64,000 bases of DNA from CAYYUA01 sp964542585 (GTDB lineage Bacteria; Bacteroidota; Bacteroidia; CAILMK01; CAYYUA01). The notes beneath the pieces are model-generated. The model saw nothing but the letters and a program-made list of their open reading frames with translations. It did not search any database and had not been told where the DNA came from. A program made the translations under genes and the position numbers. Positions 45,368 to 55,151 of this stretch are shown here, piece after piece (position 1 is the first letter of the stretch; each line of letters starts with the position of its first letter). The DNA lies in assembly GCA_964542585.1 (NCBI GenBank), contig CAZIUI010000014.1:6512-70511 (forward strand). The letters are read 5' to 3'.

Positions 45368-46888
45368 ATGACTGCCCATTTATTCCATTCTGGTTGGTTA
45401 ACCATTGATGACTTGTTGACCACCTTGCATAACCGAGAGCCAGTCGTTATTCCCAATGATTGCTGGCAGAATGTGGATGAAAGCCGGAATTACCTCGCTA
45501 ATAAATTAAAAGCTGGCGATAAGCGCTACTATGGAGTCAATACAGGATTTGGAGCGCTTTGTAATGTGCAGATCTCTAATGCGGAACTCGGTCAATTGCA
45601 AGAGAACCTGCTTAAATCCCATGCAGCAGGTACCGGGGAATATGTGCCTTACGATATGGTGCGGCTGATGCTGCTCCTTAAGGTTCAAGGTTTGTTAGCT
45701 GGTTTTTCCGGGGTAAACCGAAGCACGATCCAACGCCTGGTCTGGCATTACAATGCTGATGTGTTGCCGGTCGTATATGAGATGGGTTCGTTGGGTGCTT
45801 CCGGTGACCTGGCGCCATTGGCTCATCTGAGCTTACCCTTAATTGGCAGGGGAGAGGTTTGGGGTAAAGATGATAAGCCACAGCCTGCTTATCAGGCTTT
45901 ACAGGATCATGAGCTTGAACCCCTGCGACTTGAAGCCAAGGAAGGCTTATCCTTACTTAATGGGACCCAATTCATGACGGCCTATGGGACCTATTGCTTA
46001 TATGAATCCGGAATGCTATTGGATTGGGCCGATACAACCACGGCTATAGCGTCAGATGGATTCGGAAGTAAACTTGAACAGTTTAAGGCCCGCATCCACG
46101 AAATTAGGCAATCACCTGGCCAGGAGGAAGTGGCCGCCAATATCCTTGAACTTTTAAGCGACAGCCCCCTGGCTAATCAGGAAAAGTCCCAAATACAGGA
46201 TCCATACGCTTTTCGGTGTATTCCTCAGGTGCACGGGGCTGCCCGGGAGGCTTATGAACATGTGAAGCACACCTTTGAACAAGAGATCAATGCGGTGACG
46301 GATAACCCCAATATTTTCTCAGGATCCGATGAGATCCTTTCAGGTGGCAACTTTCATGGGGAGCGATTGGCCATGACGCTGGACTACCTGGCTATGGCTC
46401 TCAGTGAGATTGCCAGCATTGCTGAGCGAAGGATTTACAAGCTTCTGAATGGAAGCCATGGTTTGCCGGAGTTCCTGGTTTTGGAGCCCGGTTTGAATTC
46501 CGGGCTGATGATCCCGCAGTATACCGCAGCCTCCCTTGTAAGCCAGAACCGCCAATTATGTACACCTGCTTCCGTTGATTCCATAACCTCCAGCAACGGA
46601 CAGGAAGATCATGTGAGTATGGGCGCTAATGCGGCCTTAAAAGCCTATCAGGTACTTAACAATGTTTGGCAGGTTTTGGGTATCGAGCTTTTAACATCCT
46701 CGCAAGCAGTGGATTTCCGCCGCCCCTCTAAAACTAGTCCCCAATTAGAGGCTATAATAGATGCCTACCGTGAAGAAGTGCCCTTTTTTGACCATGACCG
46801 CGAGCCCTATGAGGCAATGCATGCCAGTGTAAGCTTTTTACGAAAACATCCGACTCCTCTTGTTAAATCTCGTTCAGCCGACCTGTAA
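45368..46888 (+). CDS. hutH: Histidine ammonia-lyase
   Basis: First enzyme of histidine breakdown, converting histidine to urocanate. The protein has 506 residues from the ATG at 45368. The MIO-forming triad Ala-Ser-Gly is at about 144-146 in GSLGASGDLAPLAHLSLP. Other HAL blocks are YYGVNTGFGAL near the N-terminus (catalytic Tyr), LLNGTQFMTAYG, NFHGERLAMTLDYLA and SSNGQEDHVSMG. It sits 12 bp after hisS. Urocanase (hutU) is not in the window. Confidence 0.95.
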   Translation: MTAHLFHSGWLTIDDLLTTLHNREPVVIPNDCWQNVDESRNYLANKLKAGDKRYYGVNTGFGALCNVQISNAELGQLQENLLKSHAAGTGEYVPYDMVRLMLLLKVQGLLAGFSGVNRSTIQRLVWHYNADVLPVVYEMGSLGASGDLAPLAHLSLPLIGRGEVWGKDDKPQPAYQALQDHELEPLRLEAKEGLSLLNGTQFMTAYGTYCLYESGMLLDWADTTTAIASDGFGSKLEQFKARIHEIRQSPGQEEVAANILELLSDSPLANQEKSQIQDPYAFRCIPQVHGAAREAYEHVKHTFEQEINAVTDNPNIFSGSDEILSGGNFHGERLAMTLDYLAMALSEIASIAERRIYKLLNGSHGLPEFLVLEPGLNSGLMIPQYTAASLVSQNRQLCTPASVDSITSSNGQEDHVSMGANAALKAYQVLNNVWQVLGIELLTSSQAVDFRRPSKTSPQLEAIIDAYREEVPFFDHDREPYEAMHASVSFLRKHPTPLVKSRSADL

Positions 46889-46900
46889 AATCAACTTCTT

Positions 46901-47656
46901 ATGATAGCTGGTAAGCGTGTCATGGTGGTTCTCCCAGCCTACAACGCAGCTGAAACCCTTGAAGCAACCTATCAAGAGATACCGTTTGAAGTGGTCGACA
47001 ATGTCATATTAGTAGATGATGCCAGCAAGGATGACACAGTGGATGTGGGAAAGCAGTTAGGCATAGAACATATAGTCCAACATGATCAAAATCTAGGTTA
47101 TGGCGGTAATCAGAAAACCTGTTACCAAAAAGCCCTGGATCTGGAAGCCGATATTGTGGTAATGCTTCATCCAGACTATCAGTACACGCCAAGCCTTATT
47201 CCAGCCATGGCCAGCATAATTGCCCATGATATCTATCCAGTGGTTTATGCTTCCAGGATACTGGGTAAAGGGGCTTTGAGAGGAGGTATGCCACTTTACA
47301 AATATGTGGCTAACCGCCTGCTTACTCTTTTTCAGAATATCTTGATGAACCAGAAACTCTCTGAATACCACACAGGGTATCGTGCTTTTTCGCGAAAAGT
47401 ATTGGATGACCTGGATTTTAGCGCTAATTCCAATGATTTTGTATTTGATAATCAAATGACTGCACAGGTATTTTATGCAGGTTATGAGATTGCCGAGGTA
47501 ACTTGCCCTACCAAATACTTTGAGGAAGCCTCTTCTATAAACCTGCTCCACAGTACCATTTACGGCTTGGGGGTTATCAAAACATCTATCCAGTACTTTT
47601 TTCAAAAGCTAGGATTGGTAAAAGTGCCCATTTTTGAGCGTTTGAAAGAAACGTAA
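46901..47656 (+). CDS. Family 2 glycosyltransferase (dolichol-phosphate mannose synthase-like)
   Basis: A 251-residue GT2 enzyme. The N-terminal GT-A fold begins VMVVLPAYNAAETLEATYQE; the nucleotide-sugar Asp is in ILVDDASKDDT, QNLGYGGNQKTCYQKAL follows, and the acceptor-side Asp lies in VMLHPDYQYTP. There is no clear C-terminal membrane domain, only weakly hydrophobic segments near 205-235. It is likely to transfer sugar to a polyprenyl-phosphate or lipid carrier. It starts 12 bp after hutH, though a link to histidine metabolism is not apparent. Confidence 0.85.
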   Translation: MIAGKRVMVVLPAYNAAETLEATYQEIPFEVVDNVILVDDASKDDTVDVGKQLGIEHIVQHDQNLGYGGNQKTCYQKALDLEADIVVMLHPDYQYTPSLIPAMASIIAHDIYPVVYASRILGKGALRGGMPLYKYVANRLLTLFQNILMNQKLSEYHTGYRAFSRKVLDDLDFSANSNDFVFDNQMTAQVFYAGYEIAEVTCPTKYFEEASSINLLHSTIYGLGVIKTSIQYFFQKLGLVKVPIFERLKET

Positions 47657-47687
47657 TAATAGGGAAGGAAATACGATTAGCCGCACT

Positions 47688-48181
47688 TCAAATCTCATGC
47701 TGGGTTTTAGGGTAGCAATAGTTGATCAAATGCGGTAATCCCATCTGTTTTGAAAATTGAAAGACCCGTTTATCATAAGGAATTGATAAAGCTAGCAAGT
47801 AACCTGAGGTTATGATAATCTGGTTCCAAAAAGGATGCTGTAGGAACAGAAAGACAGAGGATGAATACATGAGTGTCCTACTAGGAGTATAACCACTAAG
47901 GAAAAGTAGTAGAGCAAAAAGATGCCACGAGTAGCGTTGCTTTCCATATCTATGGAGCTTTGGGCTAACCTATGCCTCTGGGCAAAAGATCTGAACAGCG
48001 AAAGTGTGACTATGCGGAAACCTTTGAAATAGCCAGAAAGCCAGAGCAGCCCTAGGGTCAAAAACATGCCAATGAAAAGCTTCCTAAAGTTTGCTGGAGC
48101 CTCGCACCTAGGACTCTGCTCGAGGAAATCATTTATGGAGACGCCAATTTTGGGGCCTCCGGCCTGTGAGACCTGATTCAT
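47688..48181 (-). pseudogene. Possible frameshifted membrane-protein gene
   Basis: Two overlapping minus-strand frames read together as one protein of about 165 residues. Frame one (from 48181) has hydrophobic helices FIGMFLTLGLLWLSGYF and GIFLLYYFSLVVILLVGHS. After a one-base shift near 47873 the other frame continues MYSSSVFLFLQHPFWNQII, a third helix and the tail RVFQFSKQMGLPHLINY. Continuity of membrane character on both sides suggests a single mutated gene or a sequencing error; two unrelated short ORFs remain possible. No family was recognised. Confidence 0.35.
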
Positions 48182-48334
48182 CCGTATCGAAAGCGGATAA
48201 TAAAAAGCCTATTAGAAGTTGAATTTGTTGCGTTTAATTCAGTATTGTTCATAATTTGATTGAAATAAACTATTAAAAATCCTTAAAACAAAAGGTGAAT
48301 AAACTTTTTGCTTTGTCTTTGTTACACAAAAAAA

Positions 48335-49351
48335 GTGATTGAAGCTGTTTTGGATAAGCTGTTAACTTTCACAGATAAAGGCATCTACTGTAAAGCCGGG
48401 GATTTTTTCATTGATCCATGGCAACCTGTTAACAAAGCTGTCATAACGCACGGCCATGCTGACCATGCAAGGGCTGGTTGCAAGGCCTACTTATGTCATC
48501 ATGATTCGCAGCCGGTTTTGAATTACCGGCTGGGTAGTGATGCCAAGCTTGAGACCGTAGCCTATGGCGAAACCACGACCATTCAGGGCGTTAGGGTTAC
48601 CCTTTATCCCGCAGGGCACATTCCGGGTTCCGCGCAGGTAAAAGTGGAATACCAAGGGGAAATCTGGGTGGTATCCGGCGATTACAAGGTCCATGCAGAT
48701 GCCCTGACCGTTCCCTATGAGCCGGTTAAGTGCCATACTTTTATCACTGAATGCACTTTTGGGCTTCCTGTTTACAAATGGCCAGATCCCCAATCCGAGG
48801 TTCAGCGGATTAGGGAATGGTGGCGTGAAAACCAATCAAATAAAAAAGCCAGTTTACTGATAGGTTACAGTTTAGGGAAAGCTCAAAGGTTGCTAAAAGC
48901 TATTGGCAATGATTTAGGCCCCATTTTCACCCATGGTTCCATAGCCAATATCAATGCCCAGCTTCAAGCTTACGGTATTCATTTACCATCCGCGCTTAAG
49001 CTGGACCAGCATACCTCTAAACAAGACCTTCGTCAAGCGCTTATCCTGGCACCACCATCGGCAATTGGCACCGGCTGGACCAAACGGTTTGAGCCCTTCA
49101 GCATGGCCATGGCTTCCGGCTGGATGACGCTGCGCGGTACCAAGCGGCGCAAGGCCATGGATCGTGGTTTTGTTTTATCCGATCATGTGGACTGGCCAGA
49201 GGTTAACCAAGCTATAAAGGAAACTGGTGCGAGTACCATATACACCACTCATGGGTATACGGGCATTCTGACCAAATGGCTACTAGAGCAAGGCTATGAA
49301 GCCTACGAAGTAGAAACCCAGTATGAAAGCGAGGGCGAAGAGGAAGCTTAA
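48335..49351 (+). CDS. Ligase-associated DNA exonuclease (metallo-beta-lactamase/beta-CASP type)
   Basis: A nuclease of the SNM1/CPSF-like family that accompanies a bacterial ATP-dependent DNA ligase, about 338 residues. The metal site is HGHADHARAG, with further ligands near GHIPGSAQV and SGDYKVH, and a late His in VLSDHVDW. GTG at 48335 is chosen because a near-consensus promoter box (TGTCTTTG, 48314-48321) overlaps the earlier TTG start at 48308. It lies 17 bp before the ligase gene, forming an operon of the ligase-associated DNA repair set. Confidence 0.9.
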   Translation: MIEAVLDKLLTFTDKGIYCKAGDFFIDPWQPVNKAVITHGHADHARAGCKAYLCHHDSQPVLNYRLGSDAKLETVAYGETTTIQGVRVTLYPAGHIPGSAQVKVEYQGEIWVVSGDYKVHADALTVPYEPVKCHTFITECTFGLPVYKWPDPQSEVQRIREWWRENQSNKKASLLIGYSLGKAQRLLKAIGNDLGPIFTHGSIANINAQLQAYGIHLPSALKLDQHTSKQDLRQALILAPPSAIGTGWTKRFEPFSMAMASGWMTLRGTKRRKAMDRGFVLSDHVDWPEVNQAIKETGASTIYTTHGYTGILTKWLLEQGYEAYEVETQYESEGEEEA

Positions 49352-49368
49352 AATCACACAGCCTGTTT

Positions 49369-50991
49369 ATGAAGGACTTTGCTGACTTATTCACCAAGCT
49401 GGACCAGACCAACAAGACCAATCCCAAGGTCACTTACCTGAAGGAGTACTTCCAGCAAGCAACGGATGATGATATCATGTGGGCTTTGGCCCTTTTTACA
49501 GGTAAACGCCCAAAACGACCGGTAAACACACCTCTGTTAAGGCAGTGGTGCGCAGAAGAGGCCGGTATTCCTCTTTGGTTATTCGAAGATTCTTATTATG
49601 TGGTGGGTGACCTGGCTGAGACGATTTCCCTTATGCTTCCCGAAAAGCACTATGCGTCAGCGTATCAGTTAACTGACTGGATTTATTTCCTGCAACAGCT
49701 TGCCACTAAAGACGAGGCTGGAAAGCACGAACAGGTGCTTTGGGCCTGGCGACAGTTAGATCGTCAGGAAACGTTTGTTTTTACCAAAATGATGACCGGT
49801 GGCTACCGGATCGGGGTTTCCCAACGGTTGATGGTTAGGGCGCTCTCGCACGTCACGCAGCTACCCACTACAGAACTTATGCATAAGCTTATGGGTCAGT
49901 GGCATCCCGAGAAAGTTAGTTTCCAGGAATTGTTTTATTCTGAAGATGCCAATACCGATGTATCAAGACCTTATCCTTTTTTTCTGGCGCATCAGATCGA
50001 TGAGGCTGTGGCTGACTTTAGCCGACCTGGTGAATGGCATGCTGAGTGGAAGTGGGACGGCATCCGCGCTCAGGTGATCTACCGGCAGGGTCAGTTATAT
50101 GCCTGGTCACGTGGAGAAGAGCTAATCACAGACCGTTACCCAGAGCTCCACGTGCTAGCGAACAGCCTGCCTAATGGAACGGTGATCGATGGGGAGCTTT
50201 TACCCTTCAGCTATACCGAGGATCGGGTTTTGCCCTTTAATGTGTTGCAGACCCGCATTGGTCGGAAAAAGGTTACGAATAAGCTGATGAAAGAAGCGCC
50301 TGTAGCGCTAATGACCTATGACCTCCTCGAGTACAAAGGAGATGACATCCGCAACTGGTCATTGGAAGCCAGGCGTTCTCAGCTTTCAAACTTGGTCAAT
50401 GCGGCGAATCAGTCGGTGCTAAGGCTTTCGCCGGTTATCCCTTTTCAGCAGTGGGATGAGCTAGAGGAGGCCCGGCAGCAGGCGCTCGATCACCTGGCGG
50501 AGGGACTGATGATCAAGCGGCAGTCCTCTACCTATCAGGTTGGCCGTACCAAAGGCGACTGGTGGAAGTGGAAGGTAGATCCCTTTACCGTGGATGCGGT
50601 GATGATCTACGCCCAGCGCGGCCATGGCCGGCGGGCTAACCTGTATTCCGATTACACCTTTGCCGTGTGGAATGATGCCGGGGATCAGCTGATCCCGTTC
50701 ACCAAAGCCTACTCTGGGGTTTCGGATAAGGAATTAAGGGAGATCGATCGCTGGGTGAAGCGAAACACAATTGAGCAGTATGGCCCGGTACGGGCTGTGA
50801 CGCCACATTGGGTATTTGAGCTGGCATTTGAGGGCATTCAGCGCTCCAAACGGCATAAATCCGGTATCGCCCTGCGCTTTCCTCGCATGTATCGCTGGCG
50901 GCAGGACCTGAGCGTAAATGATGCCGATAACCTTAGTTACTTGTACGAACTTTTAGAACAGTACTTTGAAACAGGCGCTGAAAAGGAATAA
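49369..50991 (+). CDS. ATP-dependent DNA ligase, cisplatin/damage-response type
   Basis: A 540-residue ligase with an N-terminal DNA-binding domain (about 1-190), adenylation domain and OB-fold domain. The adenylated lysine is Lys228 in EWKWDGIRAQ. Later nucleotidyltransferase motifs include ELLPFSY, LMTYDLLEYKGDD, AEGLMIKRQSSTYQVG and WWKWKVDPF. This is the Lig-B-like monofunctional bacterial type without LigD polymerase or phosphoesterase domains. With the preceding exonuclease, and the helicase and phosphoesterase downstream, it belongs to a four-protein repair set. Confidence 0.93.
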   Translation: MKDFADLFTKLDQTNKTNPKVTYLKEYFQQATDDDIMWALALFTGKRPKRPVNTPLLRQWCAEEAGIPLWLFEDSYYVVGDLAETISLMLPEKHYASAYQLTDWIYFLQQLATKDEAGKHEQVLWAWRQLDRQETFVFTKMMTGGYRIGVSQRLMVRALSHVTQLPTTELMHKLMGQWHPEKVSFQELFYSEDANTDVSRPYPFFLAHQIDEAVADFSRPGEWHAEWKWDGIRAQVIYRQGQLYAWSRGEELITDRYPELHVLANSLPNGTVIDGELLPFSYTEDRVLPFNVLQTRIGRKKVTNKLMKEAPVALMTYDLLEYKGDDIRNWSLEARRSQLSNLVNAANQSVLRLSPVIPFQQWDELEEARQQALDHLAEGLMIKRQSSTYQVGRTKGDWWKWKVDPFTVDAVMIYAQRGHGRRANLYSDYTFAVWNDAGDQLIPFTKAYSGVSDKELREIDRWVKRNTIEQYGPVRAVTPHWVFELAFEGIQRSKRHKSGIALRFPRMYRWRQDLSVNDADNLSYLYELLEQYFETGAEKE

Positions 50992-51069
50992 GATTGCATC
51001 CTATCCAAAAAACACAGAATTAATTATGAATGGGGTGTAAATTAAGGACTAAGCATGACCTTAAGAAAA

Positions 51070-51115
51070 AAAATGCCAGCGCAATTTCTTTTTCAAGAAT
51101 TACGCTGGCATTTTA
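51070..51115. terminator. Bidirectional intrinsic terminator
   Basis: A long stem (AAATGCCAGCG pairing with CGCTGGCATTT) with an inner partially paired region AATTTCTT...AAGAATT is flanked by A- and T-runs. It separates the convergent ligase (plus) and OmpL47-type gene (minus). Confidence 0.85.
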
Positions 51116-51150
51116 AAAATTTAAGCGCTAATTAAAACTTAAAATGGGTT

Positions 51151-52941
51151 TTACTCTTTCATTCCTACGAAAAATTCAATGGTTTCTTCCTTCACATTAC
51201 CAAGTTTGTCGGTCGCTTTGACTTTGATTTTGTAATATTTCTCACTTCCAAAACGTTCAAGCTCTGAAATATCCAGTGTTTTAGGGCTTGAGTATTTTTT
51301 AAATGGGTCGCCATCCATTGAGTAGTAGAGCTCCTTGCTGCCAACTTTATTATCAGTTGATCCCAAAAAGAGCCGGGTATAATTGGGATACATGTTTATG
51401 GTTTTACCATTTTTCTTCCTGGTTCCAATGGGGTCTACGCTAAAATTGTGGTAAATATCTGGAGGGGTGTTATCCACGAAAACTTGGCTTTCTTTGGCAT
51501 CTTCTTCGTTGTTCACACGGTCAATTGAACGGAATGAGATGTTGCGATAGCCCTCCTTATTAAGGTTAAATGCACCATTATAGGATTTTTCACTATTGCC
51601 ATCCACCTTGTAAAACGTCTCCTGAACTCCGCACTCCCCGTCTCTAGCTGTTAAACGGACATCGGTTTTATCATTGACGAACAGGGTGTCCCTGGTAAAA
51701 AACTTGGGGCTACCGTATGATATGGAAGTGTTAGGTGGGCGGTTATCCATGTAAACAACTTTAGCACCAGGCGTGCTTTGATTGTCAACGTTATCTTTCC
51801 CGTAGTAAACGATCCGCTGAGTTCCCTTTTCATCATATAGTTTAAAAGGTTCACTGTAGGTCTCATTACCCCGCGAATCCACATCATAAAATATATCCTT
51901 TACGCCAGCCTTGTTATCAGTGGCAGTCAGTTTAACTTTCGTTCGCGGTGATACACAAGTATATTTACCTCCATCATACTGGTCACCCTGCAACGTTAGG
52001 GTAACCTCAGGTGGAATTTTATCAAGGTAAAATTCAAAGGTTTCTTTGGATTCCTCATTGTCTACCCGGTCATCTGCGTAATAAGTAATTGAATGGGTGC
52101 CATCGCTCAAATAATTCACGTATACGGGTTGTGAAGGATCGTAGACATTGAATTTACCGTCATTAATTTGGTAATAAGTGTACCTAACACCGGATAACTC
52201 ATCCTCACTTTTTAAGACGTAACGGGCATTAGGGCCCAGGATATTCTCATCGTGGGTATTGCCTTTGATAGTCTTAGTGGTTTTTGGTGGTGTCAGGTCT
52301 ACGGTAAAATTTTTGTTCCTAGCGTTTTCCGAATTCCCTACACGATCGCTAGCGAAATAGTACAGGTTGTGGCTTCCTTCCTCACCCACTTGAATATTGT
52401 TATTGTAGTCCGAGTAATTACTAGCATCAAGGGCATAATGTATTTGGTTAACTCCAGATACAGCGTCATTAGCTTGCAGGCTAACTTTTAATCCTTCCCC
52501 ATAATAAACATCCCCAGTAGGGGTTACATAGCTTTCTGCGCCTTCAAAGTCTGATGTGGTTCTAGGGTTACGGCTATCAGCGTAAACTTCAAATTTGACG
52601 GTATTCTTCGGTCGAACTATTTCTTGACTCTCCTGATCCACAGCGTGCCTGTGCCGAATGTAATTAATCCCCTCGGTATCAAAGTACATGGGGTTGGTGT
52701 ATGATTGGTCCTCTTTACTCTTTAGTTGGTAGGATTCACCACCGTTCTCAGATGTTGATAGGCTAAGGTACACCGGAAGTCCCTTGTTAATGTAAAGTCG
52801 GCCATTATCATCCCGGAAAACCTTTTTTTCAAATTCCGGCTTATTGGGTGCTCCATTTTGGGCAGTTGCTGTGTCGATGAAGCCCATGGATGTTATAATT
52901 AAGGACACCCAAAATCCGATTAAAACGTAATAAAGTTGCAT
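51151..52941 (-). CDS. Secreted OmpL47-type repeat protein
   Basis: A 596-residue exported protein with a signal peptide (about 1-27, ending ATAQ). It is built from about five tandem beta-sandwich repeats of some 90 residues. Each contains a D-x-x-SGV/AGV element (for example NDAVSGVNQIHYALD, EDELSGVRYTYYQ, TDNKAGVKDIFYD), a GxHxIxYY-like strand (GTHSITYYADD), a DRVDN element and the closing DxxPP boundary. This matches the OmpL47 domain, which resembles bacterial Ig-like folds. It is possibly surface-exposed or a component of an adhesive or polysaccharide-associated structure. No C-terminal sorting domain of the T9SS was recognised. It interrupts the ligase-associated gene set. Confidence 0.8.
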   Translation of the reverse strand: MQLYYVLIGFWVSLIITSMGFIDTATAQNGAPNKPEFEKKVFRDDNGRLYINKGLPVYLSLSTSENGGESYQLKSKEDQSYTNPMYFDTEGINYIRHRHAVDQESQEIVRPKNTVKFEVYADSRNPRTTSDFEGAESYVTPTGDVYYGEGLKVSLQANDAVSGVNQIHYALDASNYSDYNNNIQVGEEGSHNLYYFASDRVGNSENARNKNFTVDLTPPKTTKTIKGNTHDENILGPNARYVLKSEDELSGVRYTYYQINDGKFNVYDPSQPVYVNYLSDGTHSITYYADDRVDNEESKETFEFYLDKIPPEVTLTLQGDQYDGGKYTCVSPRTKVKLTATDNKAGVKDIFYDVDSRGNETYSEPFKLYDEKGTQRIVYYGKDNVDNQSTPGAKVVYMDNRPPNTSISYGSPKFFTRDTLFVNDKTDVRLTARDGECGVQETFYKVDGNSEKSYNGAFNLNKEGYRNISFRSIDRVNNEEDAKESQVFVDNTPPDIYHNFSVDPIGTRKKNGKTINMYPNYTRLFLGSTDNKVGSKELYYSMDGDPFKKYSSPKTLDISELERFGSEKYYKIKVKATDKLGNVKEETIEFFVGMKE

Positions 52942-53442
52942 GGTTTAGCTTTATTTTAATGTTATTCCAAATATTTTAAAAATAAAACAATTTGAAGCTT
53001 ATTTTAACTTTCAGCGTTTGAAGTAACATTTTATTAATCCCGTGTGAAGCGATTTACAACACAATAATTTTCCTTTCTCATAGTAAAGGTAACCAGTAAT
53101 TTTTCAAGGGAAAGGTGTCAAATGCCAAATTCAACTACCATGAACCACCCTTTTTAAAATGCTGTGCCAGCATAAGATCATTGTGCGGTCTTTAACAATT
53201 TCAGTTCAGTTGATACTTGAGGTGGACGAAAGAGGAAACTGCTCTGAAAACTTAAAAGGAATCCTAATCTAACATGAGAGGCCGGTTAGGATTTTTTAGC
53301 TCTTCTAATCCTTTTAATGGCAGAAAGCCGGGATTATTTAACGTGTTATTTGACGGGTTGGTTAAGGAAATGTGGATCAAACTTTTTACTGCTATTAGGA
53401 CCTTTTAAGCTTTATTTGCTCGAAATTGATTGCTAGGCCTGC
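52942..53442. other. Intergenic region with one terminator-like hairpin
   Basis: About 500 bp between two minus-strand genes. No ORF was found. A plus-strand hairpin AATCCTAA (53260-53267) pairing with TTAGGATT (53286-53293) is followed directly by a run of T, which resembles an intrinsic terminator even though no plus-strand gene precedes it. It may end an unannotated small RNA transcribed rightward from about 53100-53200. Confidence 0.35.
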
Positions 53443-55059
53443 TTAGTTTGGATGTTTTGGTTGATTTAATACTACCGCAACCGGAAAGCCATCTACTGTT
53501 TCCTGAAAAAGGATGTTTTTGGGAGGCCATTTGCCATTTTCAAAGTAGTCCAAAGGAAAGTAGCGCGCTATCAAAATAGCATAGTCATAGGATCGGTCAC
53601 CAGGTACTCCTCCATTTATATTTTTCCACTGGACATTCTCATGATGCCGTTCTATTAGGTAATTATCCGGGCTAACAAAATTTTTCAGAATAACTACGGT
53701 ACTATCGGGTGGTACTTTTGCTTGAATGTGCTTAGCTAGCTTTTTTTTAAGGGGTTTAGAAGCATTTCCCCAATAGTCTAGCTCGTAACTGCCATAAGCC
53801 CCATTCGTACCTCCTACAAAGGTATTGTAGAAGACATACTCATTGGGATAATTAGTAATGATGTGAGTTAGGGGTAAAAGGAAAAAGCCAGTAAGGCCGG
53901 CCCAATAAGCAATTCTAGCAATCCGACCTTTTAAGATTGAGAACAACTTGGATAAACCAAAGCTGCTGAGTACCACCAAAAGCGGATGAATAAAAAGAAT
54001 TTGCCTTATTCCATCATATACTACTGAGCCGGAAACTATGATGTAAAAAATGGGAAAAACTAAGCTAAATAACACCATGGCCACATCTTTTCGAATACGG
54101 CTTAGGCTTTTTAGAACCCAGTATCCAAAGCCGACTATCAAGCCTACGAAAAGGACCAATGGCGTGGTTATACTTAAGCTTAGCGGATAATAATACCACG
54201 GTAATTGACTTGACATTAATTTTTCGCCATTGAACCATACTGGAATTATGGCCGGGAATTCCGATAAGGTTAAAAGCGTCTTAACAGGATGAACGATCGG
54301 ATTCATCAAACCGTAAGGCCAGAAAACGACACCCCCTAAGTAGGCAAGCATAACCACAATTAATCCATAGAAAATACCCTTCTTAATCAAATAAGCATTG
54401 CTGAAAAAGCTGCCATCCTTGTAGCACAGGTAACCTATACGGCATAACAAGAAGAGCCCGAAATAACAGATCAAAAGAAGGCCTCCTGCCCGAATGTTAA
54501 TGGTACAGGCTATTCCTACTATAAGCCAAGCTAAATGGCGCTTAGCTGGTTTTGGAAAGGCATTGATTACCTTCAGCATGAAGTATATCGCCATAGTAAA
54601 AAAAGCCGCAAAAGGGATATCCTTAGGGTTGTTCATGGAATGGCCCAGAAAGCGCGGTGATAAACTTATCATGATTAAAGCTATCAAAGCGCAACGCCAA
54701 CCGCCCATATACCGGGCTAATAAGCCTGTGAAAAGCATGGCTAGAAAACCTACTAGCGCATTGACGATATGCCTAATTTCATAAGTGTAATTTCTACCAA
54801 ATAAAGGATTGAATAATTCAACAGCACCTTCAGCAGCAATTTCAAACAAGCCCCCGTACAAGTGAAGGTTCCGGTATTCAAGCGCTCTTTTATCAGAGCC
54901 AAACGATTGATAGAAATCAAGGATTTGCTGCCCGTATCGGTGCTGTGCATACTCATCCCAGGTGGTCCCATGGTCCAGGCTCATTAGCGGCATGATAACC
55001 GCTAAGATCCCAGCATAAATGATGAAGCCATTTTTGTAGCCCCTGGCTGAAAGCCTCAT
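53443..55059 (-). CDS. GT-C-type glycosyltransferase (ArnT/PMT-like family)
   Basis: A 538-residue multi-pass membrane protein with about 11 hydrophobic helices. The first external loop has Asp-Glu (35-36) in TWDEYAQH, the acidic pair typical of GT-C enzymes such as GT39/ArnT that take sugars from polyprenyl phosphates. Another loop contains SMNNPKDIPFAAF. The C-terminal 130 residues form an extracytoplasmic domain. The acceptor is unknown and could be surface lipid or protein. It is followed at its 3' end by a long spacer and lies before the helicase gene on the opposite strand. Confidence 0.75.
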   Translation of the reverse strand: MRLSARGYKNGFIIYAGILAVIMPLMSLDHGTTWDEYAQHRYGQQILDFYQSFGSDKRALEYRNLHLYGGLFEIAAEGAVELFNPLFGRNYTYEIRHIVNALVGFLAMLFTGLLARYMGGWRCALIALIMISLSPRFLGHSMNNPKDIPFAAFFTMAIYFMLKVINAFPKPAKRHLAWLIVGIACTINIRAGGLLLICYFGLFLLCRIGYLCYKDGSFFSNAYLIKKGIFYGLIVVMLAYLGGVVFWPYGLMNPIVHPVKTLLTLSEFPAIIPVWFNGEKLMSSQLPWYYYPLSLSITTPLVLFVGLIVGFGYWVLKSLSRIRKDVAMVLFSLVFPIFYIIVSGSVVYDGIRQILFIHPLLVVLSSFGLSKLFSILKGRIARIAYWAGLTGFFLLPLTHIITNYPNEYVFYNTFVGGTNGAYGSYELDYWGNASKPLKKKLAKHIQAKVPPDSTVVILKNFVSPDNYLIERHHENVQWKNINGGVPGDRSYDYAILIARYFPLDYFENGKWPPKNILFQETVDGFPVAVVLNQPKHPN

Positions 55060-55151
55060 TAAGAACGTTCGTAGCTTAGATAGCCTTGAAATTTGATAAG
55101 CACAAACCTAAATTTTATTGTTAGCAAAGAGATATATTAGCCTATGGTGTT

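Noticed and set aside
47093..47605. 170-residue minus-strand ORF opposite the GT2 gene
   Set aside because: Antisense to a gene with clear glycosyltransferase motifs; composition consistent with a shadow frame.
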